Below are positions 48,617 through 57,301 of a stretch of DNA of 64,000 nucleotides, piece after piece. A program made the translations under genes and the position numbers. Below the pieces are notes generated by a model. The model was not told the origin of the DNA, made no database searches, and saw only the letters and a list, made by a program, of their open reading frames with translations. Source of the stretch: Actinomyces sp. 432 (GTDB lineage: Bacteria; Actinomycetota; Actinomycetes; Actinomycetales; Actinomycetaceae); the NCBI RefSeq assembly GCF_009930875.1, contig NZ_CP025249.1:2046001-2110000 (forward strand), in the 5' to 3' direction. The stretch's first letter is position 1; every line of letters begins with the position of its first letter.

Positions 48617-50760
48617 CAGTGGGCCTCCTGGGCGAGGATCGCCTCGAGCTCGGGCGTGGTTGCGTAGTAGTGCTCGCGTGCCCCGGCCACGGGCCGCAGC
48701 ACCGGGCGGGAGTTCAGGCCGACGTCGGGATGGGACGAGCGCGGGGCGAAGCGGTCCCCGGATACGAACTCCTGCGGGCTGGGGACGGTGCCGCGCACCT
48801 GGTGCAGGCGCTTGGAGCCGGCCTCGATGGACAGCACCGCCCCGAGCAGGCCGCGGGTGTACTCGTGGACGGGGTTCTCCAGCAGCTCCGCGGTGGTGGC
48901 CTGCTCGACCACCTGGCCGGCGTACATGACGGTGATGCGGTGGGCGACCTTGGCCACCAGGGCCAGGTCGTGACTGACGAACACCATGGCGAAGCCGAGC
49001 TGCTCGCGCAGCCGGTTCAACAGGTCGATGACCTGCTTCTGCACGGTCACGTCCAGGGCGGTGGTGGGCTCGTCAGCGATGACCAGGCTGGGGTCGCGGG
49101 TGAGCGCCATGGCGATCAGCACGCGCTGACGCTGCCCGCCGGACAGCTCATGCGGGTAGCTCTTCAGCGTGCGCACCGGGTCCAGGCCCACCAGCTCAAG
49201 CAGTTCCTCGGCGCTGCGGGTGCCGCCGCGGGAGGTGAGCTGCTTCATCTGGGAGCGGATGAGCATGGAGGGGTTCAGCGAGGACAGGGCGTCCTGGTAG
49301 ATCATGCTCATCTCGTGGCCGCGCAGGGCATTGTGCTCCTTGGGGCTCAGCTCCAGCAGGTCGCGGCCCCGGAAGCGGATCCGCCCGGTGATGCGGGCGC
49401 TTGCCGGCAGCAGTCCCATGACCGCCATGGAGGTGATGGACTTCCCGCAGCCGGATTCGCCGACCAGTCCCATGGTCTCGCCGGGGCGCACGGAGAAGGA
49501 CACGCCGTCGACGATGTTGACCTCCCCGTGCTGGGCGGGGAAGGCGATCGAGAGGTCCTCCACCTCCAGTACGGGCTCCGCCTCCGGAGTGGGGTAGACG
49601 AGCCGGTCGTGGCGGGCGAGCTCCGCCCGGCGCAGGGCGGCCAGCCGCTCGGCGAGCGGTACCTCCTCGGCGGCGGGCTCCACAATCCCGGTCAGGGCAC
49701 TCTTCTGCCCGCCGGGGACAGCGTCGGCGGCGTCGTCGGCGTGGACGCGGACGGCGTGGCCGGCCTCGTCCCAGGCCTGCTCGGTCTGCATGGCCTCCTC
49801 ATCGGCCTCGACGTCCACGTGGGCGCGGATGCGTGGGGAGGCCATCGCGTCGGTCAGGCCCTCGGACAGGATGTTCAGGCACAGGGTGGTGATCAGGATC
49901 ATCAGGCCGGGGAAGAAGGTCGGCCACCAGTGGCCGGACAGCAGCAGGGCCTTGCCCTCGGATAGCATGTTGCCCCAGGTGGGGGTGTTGACCGCCTTGA
50001 TGCCGGCCCCGATGAATGACAGCGAGGCCTCGAAGACGATGGCGTCGGCCACCAGGACGGTGGCGTAGACCATGATCGGGGCGACGCAGTTGCGCACCAC
50101 GTGCTTGGCCAGGATCCAGGGGACGCGGGCTCCCATGACCTTGGAGGCGGCCACGTAGTCCTCCCCGAACTGGGCGAGGACGTTGGCGCGCACCACACGG
50201 GTGAGCTGCGGGGTGTATACCACCGCCGTGGCGATGATGATCACGGCCACCATCGGCAGCCCGGAGGCGGACATGGCCAGCACCAGCACGGCCGCGAGCG
50301 CGATCCCGGGGAAGGACATGAGCACGTCGAGCACGCGCATAACCACCTCCCCGATCCACTTGCGGCTGGTGGCGGCGATGGCGCCGAGCACAGCGGCCAG
50401 GGCCAGGGCGATGCCGGTGGCGCTCAGGCCCACCACCAGGGACACGCGGGCGCCGTAGACGGCGCGGGAGAAGATGTCCCGGCCGGTGGCGTCGGTGCCG
50501 AACAGGTGGGCGGCGGAGGGGGCGACGGCGGGGTCGGAGGAGACGACGTCGCCCACGCCCTCCACATGGGTGACGGTCTGGGCGGAGGCCAGGCCGGTGG
50601 CGCCCGGGCTGTAGGGGGCCACGAGCGGGGCGAAGACGGCCAGCAGGGCGATGGCGGCCAGGACGATGACGGCGATCTTGGAGCCCAGCGGCAGGCGGTG
50701 CCAGCCCTGGAAGCGCAGGCCGGGGGCGGATACCTTCTCCAGTGTGCGGCGGTGGGGCAT
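48616..50760 (-). CDS. Sialic-acid ABC transporter fused permease-ATPase (DppC-DppD)
   Basis: A 714-residue natural fusion. Residues 1-310 are a DppC-type permease (LPLGSKIAVIVLAAIALLAVFAP, with the EAA-like loop DYVAASKVMGA). A charged linker of about 100 residues follows. Residues 395-714 are a DppD-type ATPase with Walker A LVGESGCGKSITSMAV, signature LSGGQRQRVLIAMAL and Walker B VIADEPTTALDV, ending with the oligopeptide-ATPase C-terminal extension. The frame is continuous and both domains are complete. Corynebacterial sialic-acid importers (SiaEFGI) are, to my knowledge, organised similarly. Confidence 0.9.
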   Translation of the reverse strand: MPHRRTLEKVSAPGLRFQGWHRLPLGSKIAVIVLAAIALLAVFAPLVAPYSPGATGLASAQTVTHVEGVGDVVSSDPAVAPSAAHLFGTDATGRDIFSRAVYGARVSLVVGLSATGIALALAAVLGAIAATSRKWIGEVVMRVLDVLMSFPGIALAAVLVLAMSASGLPMVAVIIIATAVVYTPQLTRVVRANVLAQFGEDYVAASKVMGARVPWILAKHVVRNCVAPIMVYATVLVADAIVFEASLSFIGAGIKAVNTPTWGNMLSEGKALLLSGHWWPTFFPGLMILITTLCLNILSEGLTDAMASPRIRAHVDVEADEEAMQTEQAWDEAGHAVRVHADDAADAVPGGQKSALTGIVEPAAEEVPLAERLAALRRAELARHDRLVYPTPEAEPVLEVEDLSIAFPAQHGEVNIVDGVSFSVRPGETMGLVGESGCGKSITSMAVMGLLPASARITGRIRFRGRDLLELSPKEHNALRGHEMSMIYQDALSSLNPSMLIRSQMKQLTSRGGTRSAEELLELVGLDPVRTLKSYPHELSGGQRQRVLIAMALTRDPSLVIADEPTTALDVTVQKQVIDLLNRLREQLGFAMVFVSHDLALVAKVAHRITVMYAGQVVEQATTAELLENPVHEYTRGLLGAVLSIEAGSKRLHQVRGTVPSPQEFVSGDRFAPRSSHPDVGLNSRPVLRPVAGAREHYYATTPELEAILAQEAH

Positions 50761-51725
50761 CAGACGCTCCTGATCCTCGGGTTGACCAGCACGTAGAGCA
50801 TGTCAACGACGATGTTGATGATGATGAAGGCCAGTGCGACCGTGATGGACACGCCCTGGACGATGTTGACGTCATTGCGGGTAATGCCCTGGAAGATCAG
50901 CTGCCCCATCCCCTGGATGTTGAAGATCATCTCGATGACCACGGCGCCGCCCATGGCGTAGCCGAGGCGCAGGCCCAGCACCGTCAGCGGGGTGATCAGG
51001 GCGTTGCGCAGCACGTTGCGGGCGACGACGACGTGCTTGGGGATGCCGGCGCCGATGGCGGTGCGCACGTAGTCGCGGTCGAGCTCCTCGACCATGGCGG
51101 TGCGCACCACGCGGGTGAGGGTGCCGGTGTTGGGCACGGCGACGGCCAGGGCGGGCAGGAAGATCTGCCGCATGTAGGCGCCGGGGTCGTCGCCGAGGGA
51201 GACCCACTGGGTGACCACCGAGGGGAAGGTACCGGTGGCGCCGGGGATGTCGCCGAACCACTGGATCAGCAGCAGGGCCAGCCAGAAGGAGGGAGTGGCC
51301 AGGCACAGGATGGAGATCACGCGGATGACCTGGTCGGGCCAGGCGTCCCGGTACAGGGCGGCGAGCACGCCGAGGATGGTGGCGGCGATGACGGCCAGGA
51401 AGATGCCGATGAAGGTCAGCTGCAGGGTGATGGGGAAGGCGCTGGCGACCATATCGCTGATCTTCACGCCGGTGAAGGTGGTGCCGAGGTCGCCGTGCGC
51501 CAGGCCCACCAGGTAGTCCCAGAAGCGTTGCAGCAACGGGTCGTTGAGGTGGTGGGCCTGGCGGTACTGCTCGAGGGCGTCTGCCGTGGCGGCCTCCCCC
51601 AGCGCCAGGCGCGCCGGGTCGGCCGAGGAGAACGACATGACGACGAACACGAGCAGTGTCACGCCCAGCACCATGATCGGCAGCGCCACCAGGCGGCGGC
51701 CGATCAGGCGGAGGAGGTTGGACAC
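50760..51725 (-). CDS. Sialic-acid ABC transporter permease (DppB-like)
   Basis: A 321-residue membrane subunit with six helices. It begins VSNLLRLIGRRLVALPIMVLGVTLLVFVV, the usual DppB N-terminal anchor, and carries DYVRTAIGAGIPKHVVVARNVLRNAL, the cytoplasmic EAA coupling loop. The GTG at 51723-51725 was chosen as the first start compatible with the family; AGGA lies 9 bp upstream. The stop overlaps the next start by one base. It is the second gene of the importer, downstream of the binding protein. Confidence 0.88.
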   Translation of the reverse strand: MSNLLRLIGRRLVALPIMVLGVTLLVFVVMSFSSADPARLALGEAATADALEQYRQAHHLNDPLLQRFWDYLVGLAHGDLGTTFTGVKISDMVASAFPITLQLTFIGIFLAVIAATILGVLAALYRDAWPDQVIRVISILCLATPSFWLALLLIQWFGDIPGATGTFPSVVTQWVSLGDDPGAYMRQIFLPALAVAVPNTGTLTRVVRTAMVEELDRDYVRTAIGAGIPKHVVVARNVLRNALITPLTVLGLRLGYAMGGAVVIEMIFNIQGMGQLIFQGITRNDVNIVQGVSITVALAFIIINIVVDMLYVLVNPRIRSV

Positions 51726-51766
51726 TGGGGTAGTCCTTCGCTGGGGTAGGTCTGGGCTGCCGGGGG

Positions 51767-53401
51767 TCAGGCGGCGGTCGTGCCGACGTCGACGAAGGAC
51801 AGTCCGGTCAGCGCGATCGGCTGGAAGCCGACGAGTGCCTCGGCGTCGTAGGCGGTGGGCGACTTGCGGTGGAAGATCGGGTAGAGCGGCACGTCCGCGG
51901 CGATCAGGTCGAAGATCTCCTGCCACTTGGCGACCTGGGCCTCGCCGTCGAGCTGGACGGCCTCGTCCAGGGCGGCCTGCACCTGGTTGTAGGCGTCGGT
52001 GCCCTTCCAGTGCAGGCGGGTGTCGGTCCAGGTGTCGCCGGCGTACCACCAGCGCATGAGCAGGTCCGCGTCATTGCCGAAGACGGAGGGGTCACCCGGG
52101 GCGATGACCACATCCCAGTCGCCCTGGGCGGAGTCGATGAAGGAGTAGACATCCGCGGACTTCTTCTCGTCATAGTGCACCGTGATGCCCAGGGACTCGA
52201 GGTTCTCGCGGATGATTGGGCGGACGGAGGCGAACCAGCCGTGATCGGAGCACAGCAGGTTGATGCTGGTCACCCCGGCCTCGGCCAGCAGAGACTTGGC
52301 CTTGTCGGCGTCGTAGGTGTAGACGGTGCTGGCCTGCTTGTAGGCGGGGTGGTCGGCCTGGACGAAGCAGGTGGCGGGGGTGGCGAGCGTGCCCATACCG
52401 GTCTCGCAGATCTTGTCGTAGTCCAGGGCGTACAGGATCGCCTGGCGGGCCCGGACGTCGGAGAGCGTGGCGTTGTTGAACATGGCGAACAGCAGGGAGA
52501 AGCCCTGCTGAGCGGCCACGGTGATCGGCGCCTGCATGGTGGCGAGGTTGGCCACGGGGACGGCGTCGATCGCCTGGACCGCGGAGGAGGTGATGGCGTT
52601 GGTGCGGGTGGTGTCGTCGGGCAGGATCTGCCAGGTCATGGACTTGGCCAGCGCCGGGTGCGGGCCGTTGTAGTTGTCGTTGCGCTCAAAGACGATCGTC
52701 TGGGAGGCGGCGCCGTTGTCGGTCATGGTGTAGGGGCCGGTGCCGATGGGGTTCATGTCGAAGGCGGCGGCATCGGCCTCGACGGCGGCGCGCGGCACGA
52801 TCTTGACCACGCTGATGCGCTCGGCCACGAGCGAGTAGGGGTACTTGGTGGTGATGGTGACGGTGGCGTCGTCCTTCTTCGCCACGGAGTCGATGAAGGT
52901 GATGAACTGGGAGTAAAGGGAGTTGTTGCCCGGGTCCAGTACGCGCTCGAAGGAGAAGACGACGTCGTCGGCGGTCACGGGCGTGCCGTCGGAGAAGGCG
53001 GCGCCGTCGCGCAAGGTCACCTCGTAGGTGGTGTCATCCACCTGGTTGGGCAGGCCGGCGGCCAGGGCGGCGTAGCACTCGCGGGTGGCGGGGTGCAGTT
53101 CGGTCAGGCCCTCCAGGGTGTGCCAGTTGGCGGCGACGGTGAGCGCGGCGGAGGTGGTCATGGGGTCGTAGCCGTTAGTGCCCAGCTCGTAGGAGATGCC
53201 AGCGGTGATGGTGCCGTCGGCGTTGGAGGCGGCGGCGTTGGCGGCAGGTTCGCCCGCCGACGCAGTGGCGCCGGAGCCGGCACCGGTGGAGTCGGAGCCG
53301 CCGCAGGCAGCGAGGGCGGCGGTCAGGCCGGCTGCGACGCCGAGGGTGGAGGACAGGCGGATGAAGTCGCGGCGGGAGGCGCGGGGAGTCGAGATCGTCA
53401 T
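51767..53401 (-). CDS. Solute-binding lipoprotein of the sialic-acid ABC transporter (SBP family 5)
   Basis: A 544-residue extracellular binding protein. The N-terminus has a twin-arginine-like motif SRRDFIRL and a lipobox LAAC with Cys33, so it may be exported folded by Tat and lipidated. Family 5 blocks include YEVTLRDGAAFSDGTPVTADDVVFSFER and ARQAILYALDYDKI (named by their ends). The ligand is inferred to be sialic acid from the operon; by fold alone it could bind peptides. It is the first gene of the operon, with promoter and palindromes just upstream. The ATG is at 53399-53401. Confidence 0.87.
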   Translation of the reverse strand: MTISTPRASRRDFIRLSSTLGVAAGLTAALAACGGSDSTGAGSGATASAGEPAANAAASNADGTITAGISYELGTNGYDPMTTSAALTVAANWHTLEGLTELHPATRECYAALAAGLPNQVDDTTYEVTLRDGAAFSDGTPVTADDVVFSFERVLDPGNNSLYSQFITFIDSVAKKDDATVTITTKYPYSLVAERISVVKIVPRAAVEADAAAFDMNPIGTGPYTMTDNGAASQTIVFERNDNYNGPHPALAKSMTWQILPDDTTRTNAITSSAVQAIDAVPVANLATMQAPITVAAQQGFSLLFAMFNNATLSDVRARQAILYALDYDKICETGMGTLATPATCFVQADHPAYKQASTVYTYDADKAKSLLAEAGVTSINLLCSDHGWFASVRPIIRENLESLGITVHYDEKKSADVYSFIDSAQGDWDVVIAPGDPSVFGNDADLLMRWWYAGDTWTDTRLHWKGTDAYNQVQAALDEAVQLDGEAQVAKWQEIFDLIAADVPLYPIFHRKSPTAYDAEALVGFQPIALTGLSFVDVGTTAA

Positions 53402-53420
53402 TGAGGTCTCCTGAGATCGG

Positions 53421-53438
53421 ACGTCTGTTGTCTGACGT
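53421..53438. promoter_or_regulatory. Candidate second operator in the sia promoter region
   Basis: ACGTCTGTTGTCTGACGT has inverted ends ACGTC/GACGT and contains TGTCTGA. The same heptamer is present in the site at 53461-53474. It lies between the promoter and the binding-protein start. Confidence 0.4.
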
Positions 53439-53448
53439 CGGTAGAATC

Positions 53449-53477
53449 ACTGTAGCAGGCATCAGACATCTGATCAA
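53449..53477 (-). promoter_or_regulatory. Promoter of the sialic-acid operon with overlapping operator
   Basis: Reading leftward, TTGATC (53472-53477) and TACAGT (53449-53454) are separated by exactly 17 bp. The spacer and -35 overlap a perfect palindrome ATCAGA-CA-TCTGAT (53461-53474). A regulator bound here would block RNA polymerase. The divergent GntR/FCD gene is the obvious candidate, by inference. Confidence 0.6.
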
Positions 53478-53595
53478 TCCCCGGACGGAGCCGTGATTGT
53501 GTGTAACGATGACCCGGGAACCATCCCGTTCTCCCCTGGCCAGCAGACACGCACAAGCAGGACACCGTTACCGGAGCCGAAGAGGAACGATCACC

Positions 53596-54330
53596 GTGGT
53601 GGACATGAAGCGGGGCGCTTACGCCTCAATAAGCGGAGCAACGACCCAGGCCACAGGCGCGATGAACGCCATCAAGGACTACATCCTGCTGTCCCACCTG
53701 CAGCCCGGTGATCCCCTGCCGACCGAGTCGCAGCTGTGCGAGACGCTGGGCGTGTCGCGCTCCTCCGTGCGGGAGGCCGTGCGCACGCTCACCGCGCTGG
53801 ACATCGTGGAGGTACGTCACGGCCATGGCATGTTCGTGGGCCAGGTATCCATGCGGCCGATGGTCGAGTCGCTCGTCTTCCGGGGCCTGCTGAAGCCGGG
53901 GGACGACTACCGCAGCCTGCGCGAGGTGGTGGAGGTCCGCCGCACCCTGGACACGGCCCTGACCGACGCCGTGCTGGAGGCATGGCGGGAGCGCGAGGAC
54001 GCCGAGATCGACGCGATAGTGGATGAGATGGAGGCGCTGGCGGCGCGCGGGGAGACCTTCACCGACCAGGACCGCGGCTTCCACCGGATGCTGCTGGCGC
54101 CGGTGCCCAATCAGCTCTTCGCACACCTGATGGAGGCGTTGTGGGCGATCCACACCATGACGGTTCCCATGCTTGACGCGCCGCACCCCGATGACATCGT
54201 CAAGACCGCCAACGCCCACCGGGCGATGCTGCAGGCGGCCCGTGCCGGGGACGCGGAGGCCTACCGCGAGGCGGTTGTGGCTCACTACGAGCCGCTCATG
54301 GCCGCCCTCCACCCAGACCGGCACCAGTAA
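53596..54330 (+). CDS. GntR/FCD-family regulator of sialic-acid genes (NanR-like)
   Basis: A 244-residue regulator. The winged helix-turn-helix is PTESQLCETLGVSRSSVREAVRTLTALDIVEV with wing RHGHGMFV. The all-helical FCD effector domain has the metal/ligand pattern E-V-x2-T-L-D, D-R-G-F-H-R-M-L, ANAHRAML and VVAHYEPL. It is divergent from the transporter operon, so repression relieved by a sialic-acid-pathway sugar is likely. GTG 53596 was chosen for its AGAGGA site; GTG 53599 or ATG 53605 are alternatives. The last residues PDRHQ and the TAA stop are encoded by the first unit of repeat locus F. Confidence 0.88.
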   Translation: MVDMKRGAYASISGATTQATGAMNAIKDYILLSHLQPGDPLPTESQLCETLGVSRSSVREAVRTLTALDIVEVRHGHGMFVGQVSMRPMVESLVFRGLLKPGDDYRSLREVVEVRRTLDTALTDAVLEAWREREDAEIDAIVDEMEALAARGETFTDQDRGFHRMLLAPVPNQLFAHLMEALWAIHTMTVPMLDAPHPDDIVKTANAHRAMLQAARAGDAEAYREAVVAHYEPLMAALHPDRHQ

Positions 54331-54440
54331 CACGCCCAGACCGGCACCAGTAACACGCCCAGACCGGCACCAGTAACACGCCCAGACCGGCACTAATGAC
54401 GCGCCGAGACCGGTAGAACTAACGTGCCGAGGTCGGTCAC
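54312..54440. repeat. 23-bp intergenic repeat, locus F (longest array)
   Basis: Units start at 54312, 54335, 54358 and 54381 (each 23 bp; the first three identical, core AGACCGGCACCAGTAACACG), then a 22-bp unit at 54404 and a partial unit at 54426. The array changes along its length from the ACCGGCAC subtype to the GGTCGGT subtype, which links the two. Confidence 0.93.
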
Positions 54441-54467
54441 GGACACGCCTGTGGCCGACCCAGTCCG

Positions 54468-55589
54468 TCATTGTTCGTCATTGAGCTCGCCGCCGGCCCC
54501 ACCGCCCGGGGCAGCCACCGTAATCGTCGGGAAGGTCCCCTCCCCCATCACCCGCGACAGGTTGAGGCGCGGGTCTTCGGGCTCCAGCAGCCGAGTGAGC
54601 CAGCTCAGTCGCGCGGCCTCCAGGCCGTCGCGCAGCCAGGTGGCGCTGACGTACTCCATGGCGTGGGTGGCGCCCGGCCACACGTGCAGTTCGCAGTCCC
54701 CGCCGTCGCGCCACAGGGCGGCGGCGAAGGCGACCACCTCGTCCCGGAAGGTCTCGGCCCCAGCGACCGACAGAAACACCGGCGGCAGCCCGGCCAGAGC
54801 GCCCAGCTGGTCGACGGCGCGGCCGGCCGCCTCGTATTCGCTCACCTCGGACCCGCCGCGGCGACCGGGCAGGATCTGTTCCCAGGCCCAGTCGTTCCAC
54901 TGCGCCGGCCACAGCCCGTCGTCGGGGAACTGGCGGGCCGACGGCGGTTGCACCGTGCCGTCGGGGCCGGGTAGCCCGGTACGGTCGTCCAGCATCGGGT
55001 AGTCGAGCAGGTAGCCCAGCGCCCGGGGCCCGCCGCGGTCGCGGGCGGCCAGGGCCAGGCAGGCGGCCAGTCCCCCACCGCCGCTGGGCCCGACGACCAC
55101 GATGCGTTCCGGATCCGCCCCATAGTCCGCGGCGTGCGCGGCAGCCCAGGTCAGCGCCGCCAGGCAGTCCTCCCCCGCTGCGGGTGCGGGGTGCTCCGGG
55201 GCCAGGCGATACTCCGGGGCGACGACGATGCCGCCGAAGCATCGCGCCCAGTTGGCCGGGGCGGCCAGGTCGTCGAAGCGGCAACCCATCACCCGGCCGC
55301 CGCCGTGGATGGACAGCAGCAGTGGAGCGCCGGGCTGTACCTCGTCGTCGGGCGGGAGCACCACCGTCAGCGGCATGGCGGTCCCGTCTTCGCGGGTCAG
55401 GGTCTCCTCGCGCAGGCGCACCTCCGGGTGGGCCGTCAGGAAGGCGGCGCGACGCTGGGCGACCGGTAGGCGACGGGCGGGCAGCGTGGCGCTATTCAGG
55501 GGCGGGAGTCCGCCGGCGGCCTCGAGGCGCTGGAGTACGAGCGCGGTGGCGGGCTCGTAGGGCGGGCGGGGCGGCGTCGTCGGCGTCAT
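54468..55589 (-). CDS. Alpha/beta hydrolase, HSL-type esterase/lipase
   Basis: A 373-residue hydrolase of the hormone-sensitive-lipase group. The oxyanion motif LLSIHGGGRVMG and the block VVAPEYRLAPEHPAPAAGEDCLAAL are typical. The nucleophile elbow is GPSGGGG, where most relatives have GDSAGG. The acid is probably in ETFRDEV and the His in GATHAMEYV. The C-terminus has an unconserved Gly/Pro/Glu tail. The ATG is at 55587-55589. It converges with the GntR gene across repeat locus F. Confidence 0.85.
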   Translation of the reverse strand: MTPTTPPRPPYEPATALVLQRLEAAGGLPPLNSATLPARRLPVAQRRAAFLTAHPEVRLREETLTREDGTAMPLTVVLPPDDEVQPGAPLLLSIHGGGRVMGCRFDDLAAPANWARCFGGIVVAPEYRLAPEHPAPAAGEDCLAALTWAAAHAADYGADPERIVVVGPSGGGGLAACLALAARDRGGPRALGYLLDYPMLDDRTGLPGPDGTVQPPSARQFPDDGLWPAQWNDWAWEQILPGRRGGSEVSEYEAAGRAVDQLGALAGLPPVFLSVAGAETFRDEVVAFAAALWRDGGDCELHVWPGATHAMEYVSATWLRDGLEAARLSWLTRLLEPEDPRLNLSRVMGEGTFPTITVAAPGGGAGGELNDEQ

Positions 55590-55739
55590 GGGCGGAGAGT
55601 ACGCGTACCGCCGCCCCTTTCCGCTCCGCCCGGGCGCGCGAGTCCGAAGAACCGGGTTGAAAGGCACACACAGGTACCTGCGGCGCGTATCCTTCGATTC
55701 CGAGGCGGGCGTGTCGCATGGTTGCGAGAAGAGGCGGTC

Positions 55740-56159
55740 ATGTTCTGTCCACAGGCCGCAGGCGCCACCGTTCAGACGCAGGATGGTTCCGACCTCACCT
55801 TTGAGGCCGACGCAGAGAACCTGGCGGCCCGGCGCAGTCTGGAGGGCAGTGGGCTGGACCCCGACTCCACCGGCGTGGTCGTTCACGTGGCCGAGGGAGA
55901 CCTCGCGGTTTCCGAGGCCCTGTACTGGCAGTGCGGCTGGATCGACGAGTACTTGAACGCAGCCGACGCCGGGAACGCCACGCGCATGGATAGCGCCGAG
56001 GTGCAACTGGGAACCTTCCCCACCCTCAACGCCATCACCACCTACGCTCCGGAATTCGCCGAGATGCACTCGTACATCGTGGTGCCCATGATTGACGGCG
56101 ACCTCGATATCGGACGCCGATGGCTCGACAAGAACTGCCAGGCCTACACCAACCGCTAG
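55740..56159 (+). CDS. Unrecognised 139-residue acidic protein
   Basis: Reading frame MFCPQAAGATVQTQDGSDLTFEADAENL... ending GRRWLDKNCQAYTNR. AAGAGG lies 6-7 bp upstream of the ATG. There is no signal peptide or membrane helix, but the acidic composition, the lone Cys residues and WQCGWIDEYLNAADAGNA resemble the exported parts of the two lipoproteins near gltX. It could therefore be a lipoprotein that has lost its N-terminus. No family is recognised. Confidence 0.5.
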   Translation: MFCPQAAGATVQTQDGSDLTFEADAENLAARRSLEGSGLDPDSTGVVVHVAEGDLAVSEALYWQCGWIDEYLNAADAGNATRMDSAEVQLGTFPTLNAITTYAPEFAEMHSYIVVPMIDGDLDIGRRWLDKNCQAYTNR

Positions 56160-56237
56160 CTCGACGCGGCCGGGCGGCACGCGGGTCGGCCGCTGCGCGG
56201 GGGCTTGCGATACCACTTTGGAAGCCGAGCCCCTCGA

Positions 56238-56798
56238 CTAGTGCAGTTCGGCACTGAGGAGCATGAGACCTATCGTCACCAGATCCCCAATCGGCGCAAC
56301 CTCGCCGTAGAGAATCATCCGCCCGACCTGCGCCACGAACCCCTCTGGGTAGCTGAGCAGTGGGTAGATGCTGTAGCTGTACATCGTGAGCTGCGTCCGG
56401 AACATTTCACACTCGGACTCCGCCGCATTGGGGAACTGTTTGCGCAGAACCTCCGCAAGCTCGACGAAGAACGGGTGGATGTCGCGCTGGAAGTCCATTA
56501 TGGCCTCGTCACCGCACTTGCTGCGCAGGGAGGCGTCGTTGATAGCGAGAAGCTGCAGGATGAGCCGGCGGCCGAGCAGCGACTCGGCGAGCTCGCGGCA
56601 GAACTCCTCCCGCGCCATCCGCCGCTTGAAGCTCGCGCGCATCTCCGCCGCCCATGCGGCGTACTCGCGCCGCATCAGGTCGAGATAGACCTCCTCCTTC
56701 GTGGCGTAGTAGTGATACACAGATGGACGCGCGATCGAGCACTTCTTGGCTATCGCGGCCAGGGCGATGGACTCGTACTCCTGCTCGGCCAGCAGTGC
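56238..56798 (-). pseudogene. TetR-family regulator, 5'-truncated
   Basis: The frame encodes most of a TetR regulator: LLAEQEYESIALAAIAKKCSIARPSVYHYYATKEEVYLDLM is the helix-turn-helix (named by its ends), then a helical ligand-binding domain to GLMLLSAELH. Upstream of LLAEQ the frame meets TAG at 56799-56801. No start codon precedes the helix-turn-helix; the first possible one (GTG 56720) lies inside it. About 15-20 N-terminal residues are missing. The missing end abuts the missing end of the divergent mdaB-like gene. Confidence 0.8.
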
Positions 56799-57210
56799 CT
56801 ACGTCGTCGTCGTGCAGACTCCCATCAACTGGTTCTCCGCACCGTGGATCTGGAAGAAGTACACCGACGAGGTGTTCAACGTCGGCCTGCACGATCAGAC
56901 CTTCCTGACCGGAGATGGCCGCACGCGCAAGGATCCGACCAAGCCGTACGGCTCGGGTGGGCTGATGGCACCACGCAAGGCGCTCGTCTGCACCACGTGG
57001 AACGCGCCCCGGGAGGCGTTCGATGAGCCGTCCAACCCGACGCTCCAGGGGCGTTCGCTGGCGGACATACTCAGCAACATCACCTGCACCTTCCGTTTCT
57101 GCGGCTTCGAGGTGCTGCCCGAGTTCGGCATCTTCGACATCTTCAAGAACCCCAACGTCGAGGCGGACCTTGCCGCCTACCGCGACCACCTCGAGAAGCA
57201 TCTCGGCTGA
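56797..57210 (+). pseudogene. MdaB-like NAD(P)H:quinone oxidoreductase, 5'-truncated
   Basis: The frame encodes the C-terminal two thirds of a flavodoxin-fold quinone reductase: AYVVVVQTPINWFSAPWIWKKYTDEVF, DGRTRKDPTKPYGSGGLM and TWNAPREAF, the latter two being hallmark MdaB blocks. The first 60-70 residues with the FMN phosphate loop are absent, so the product cannot work. The fragment begins within a few bases of the end of the TetR fragment on the other strand. A single deletion removed the shared promoter region and both 5' ends. Confidence 0.8.
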
Positions 57211-57301
57211 TTCGGTAATTGATCGACGCCGCCCGGCCGGCTCCCCCTCTGGGGGCCGGGCTCACTCGGCCTCCGAGAACCCGCGCCGCCGGCGCGCGGC
57301 G

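Noticed and set aside
48616..50760. The permease-ATPase protein as a frameshift artefact
   Set aside because: The reading frame is continuous, both domains are complete and the linker has normal composition. Such fusions are known in actinobacterial oligopeptide-type transporters.
32038..54440. 23-bp arrays as CRISPR
   Set aside because: Units abut with no variable spacers, arrays are only 2-6 units long and no cas genes are present.
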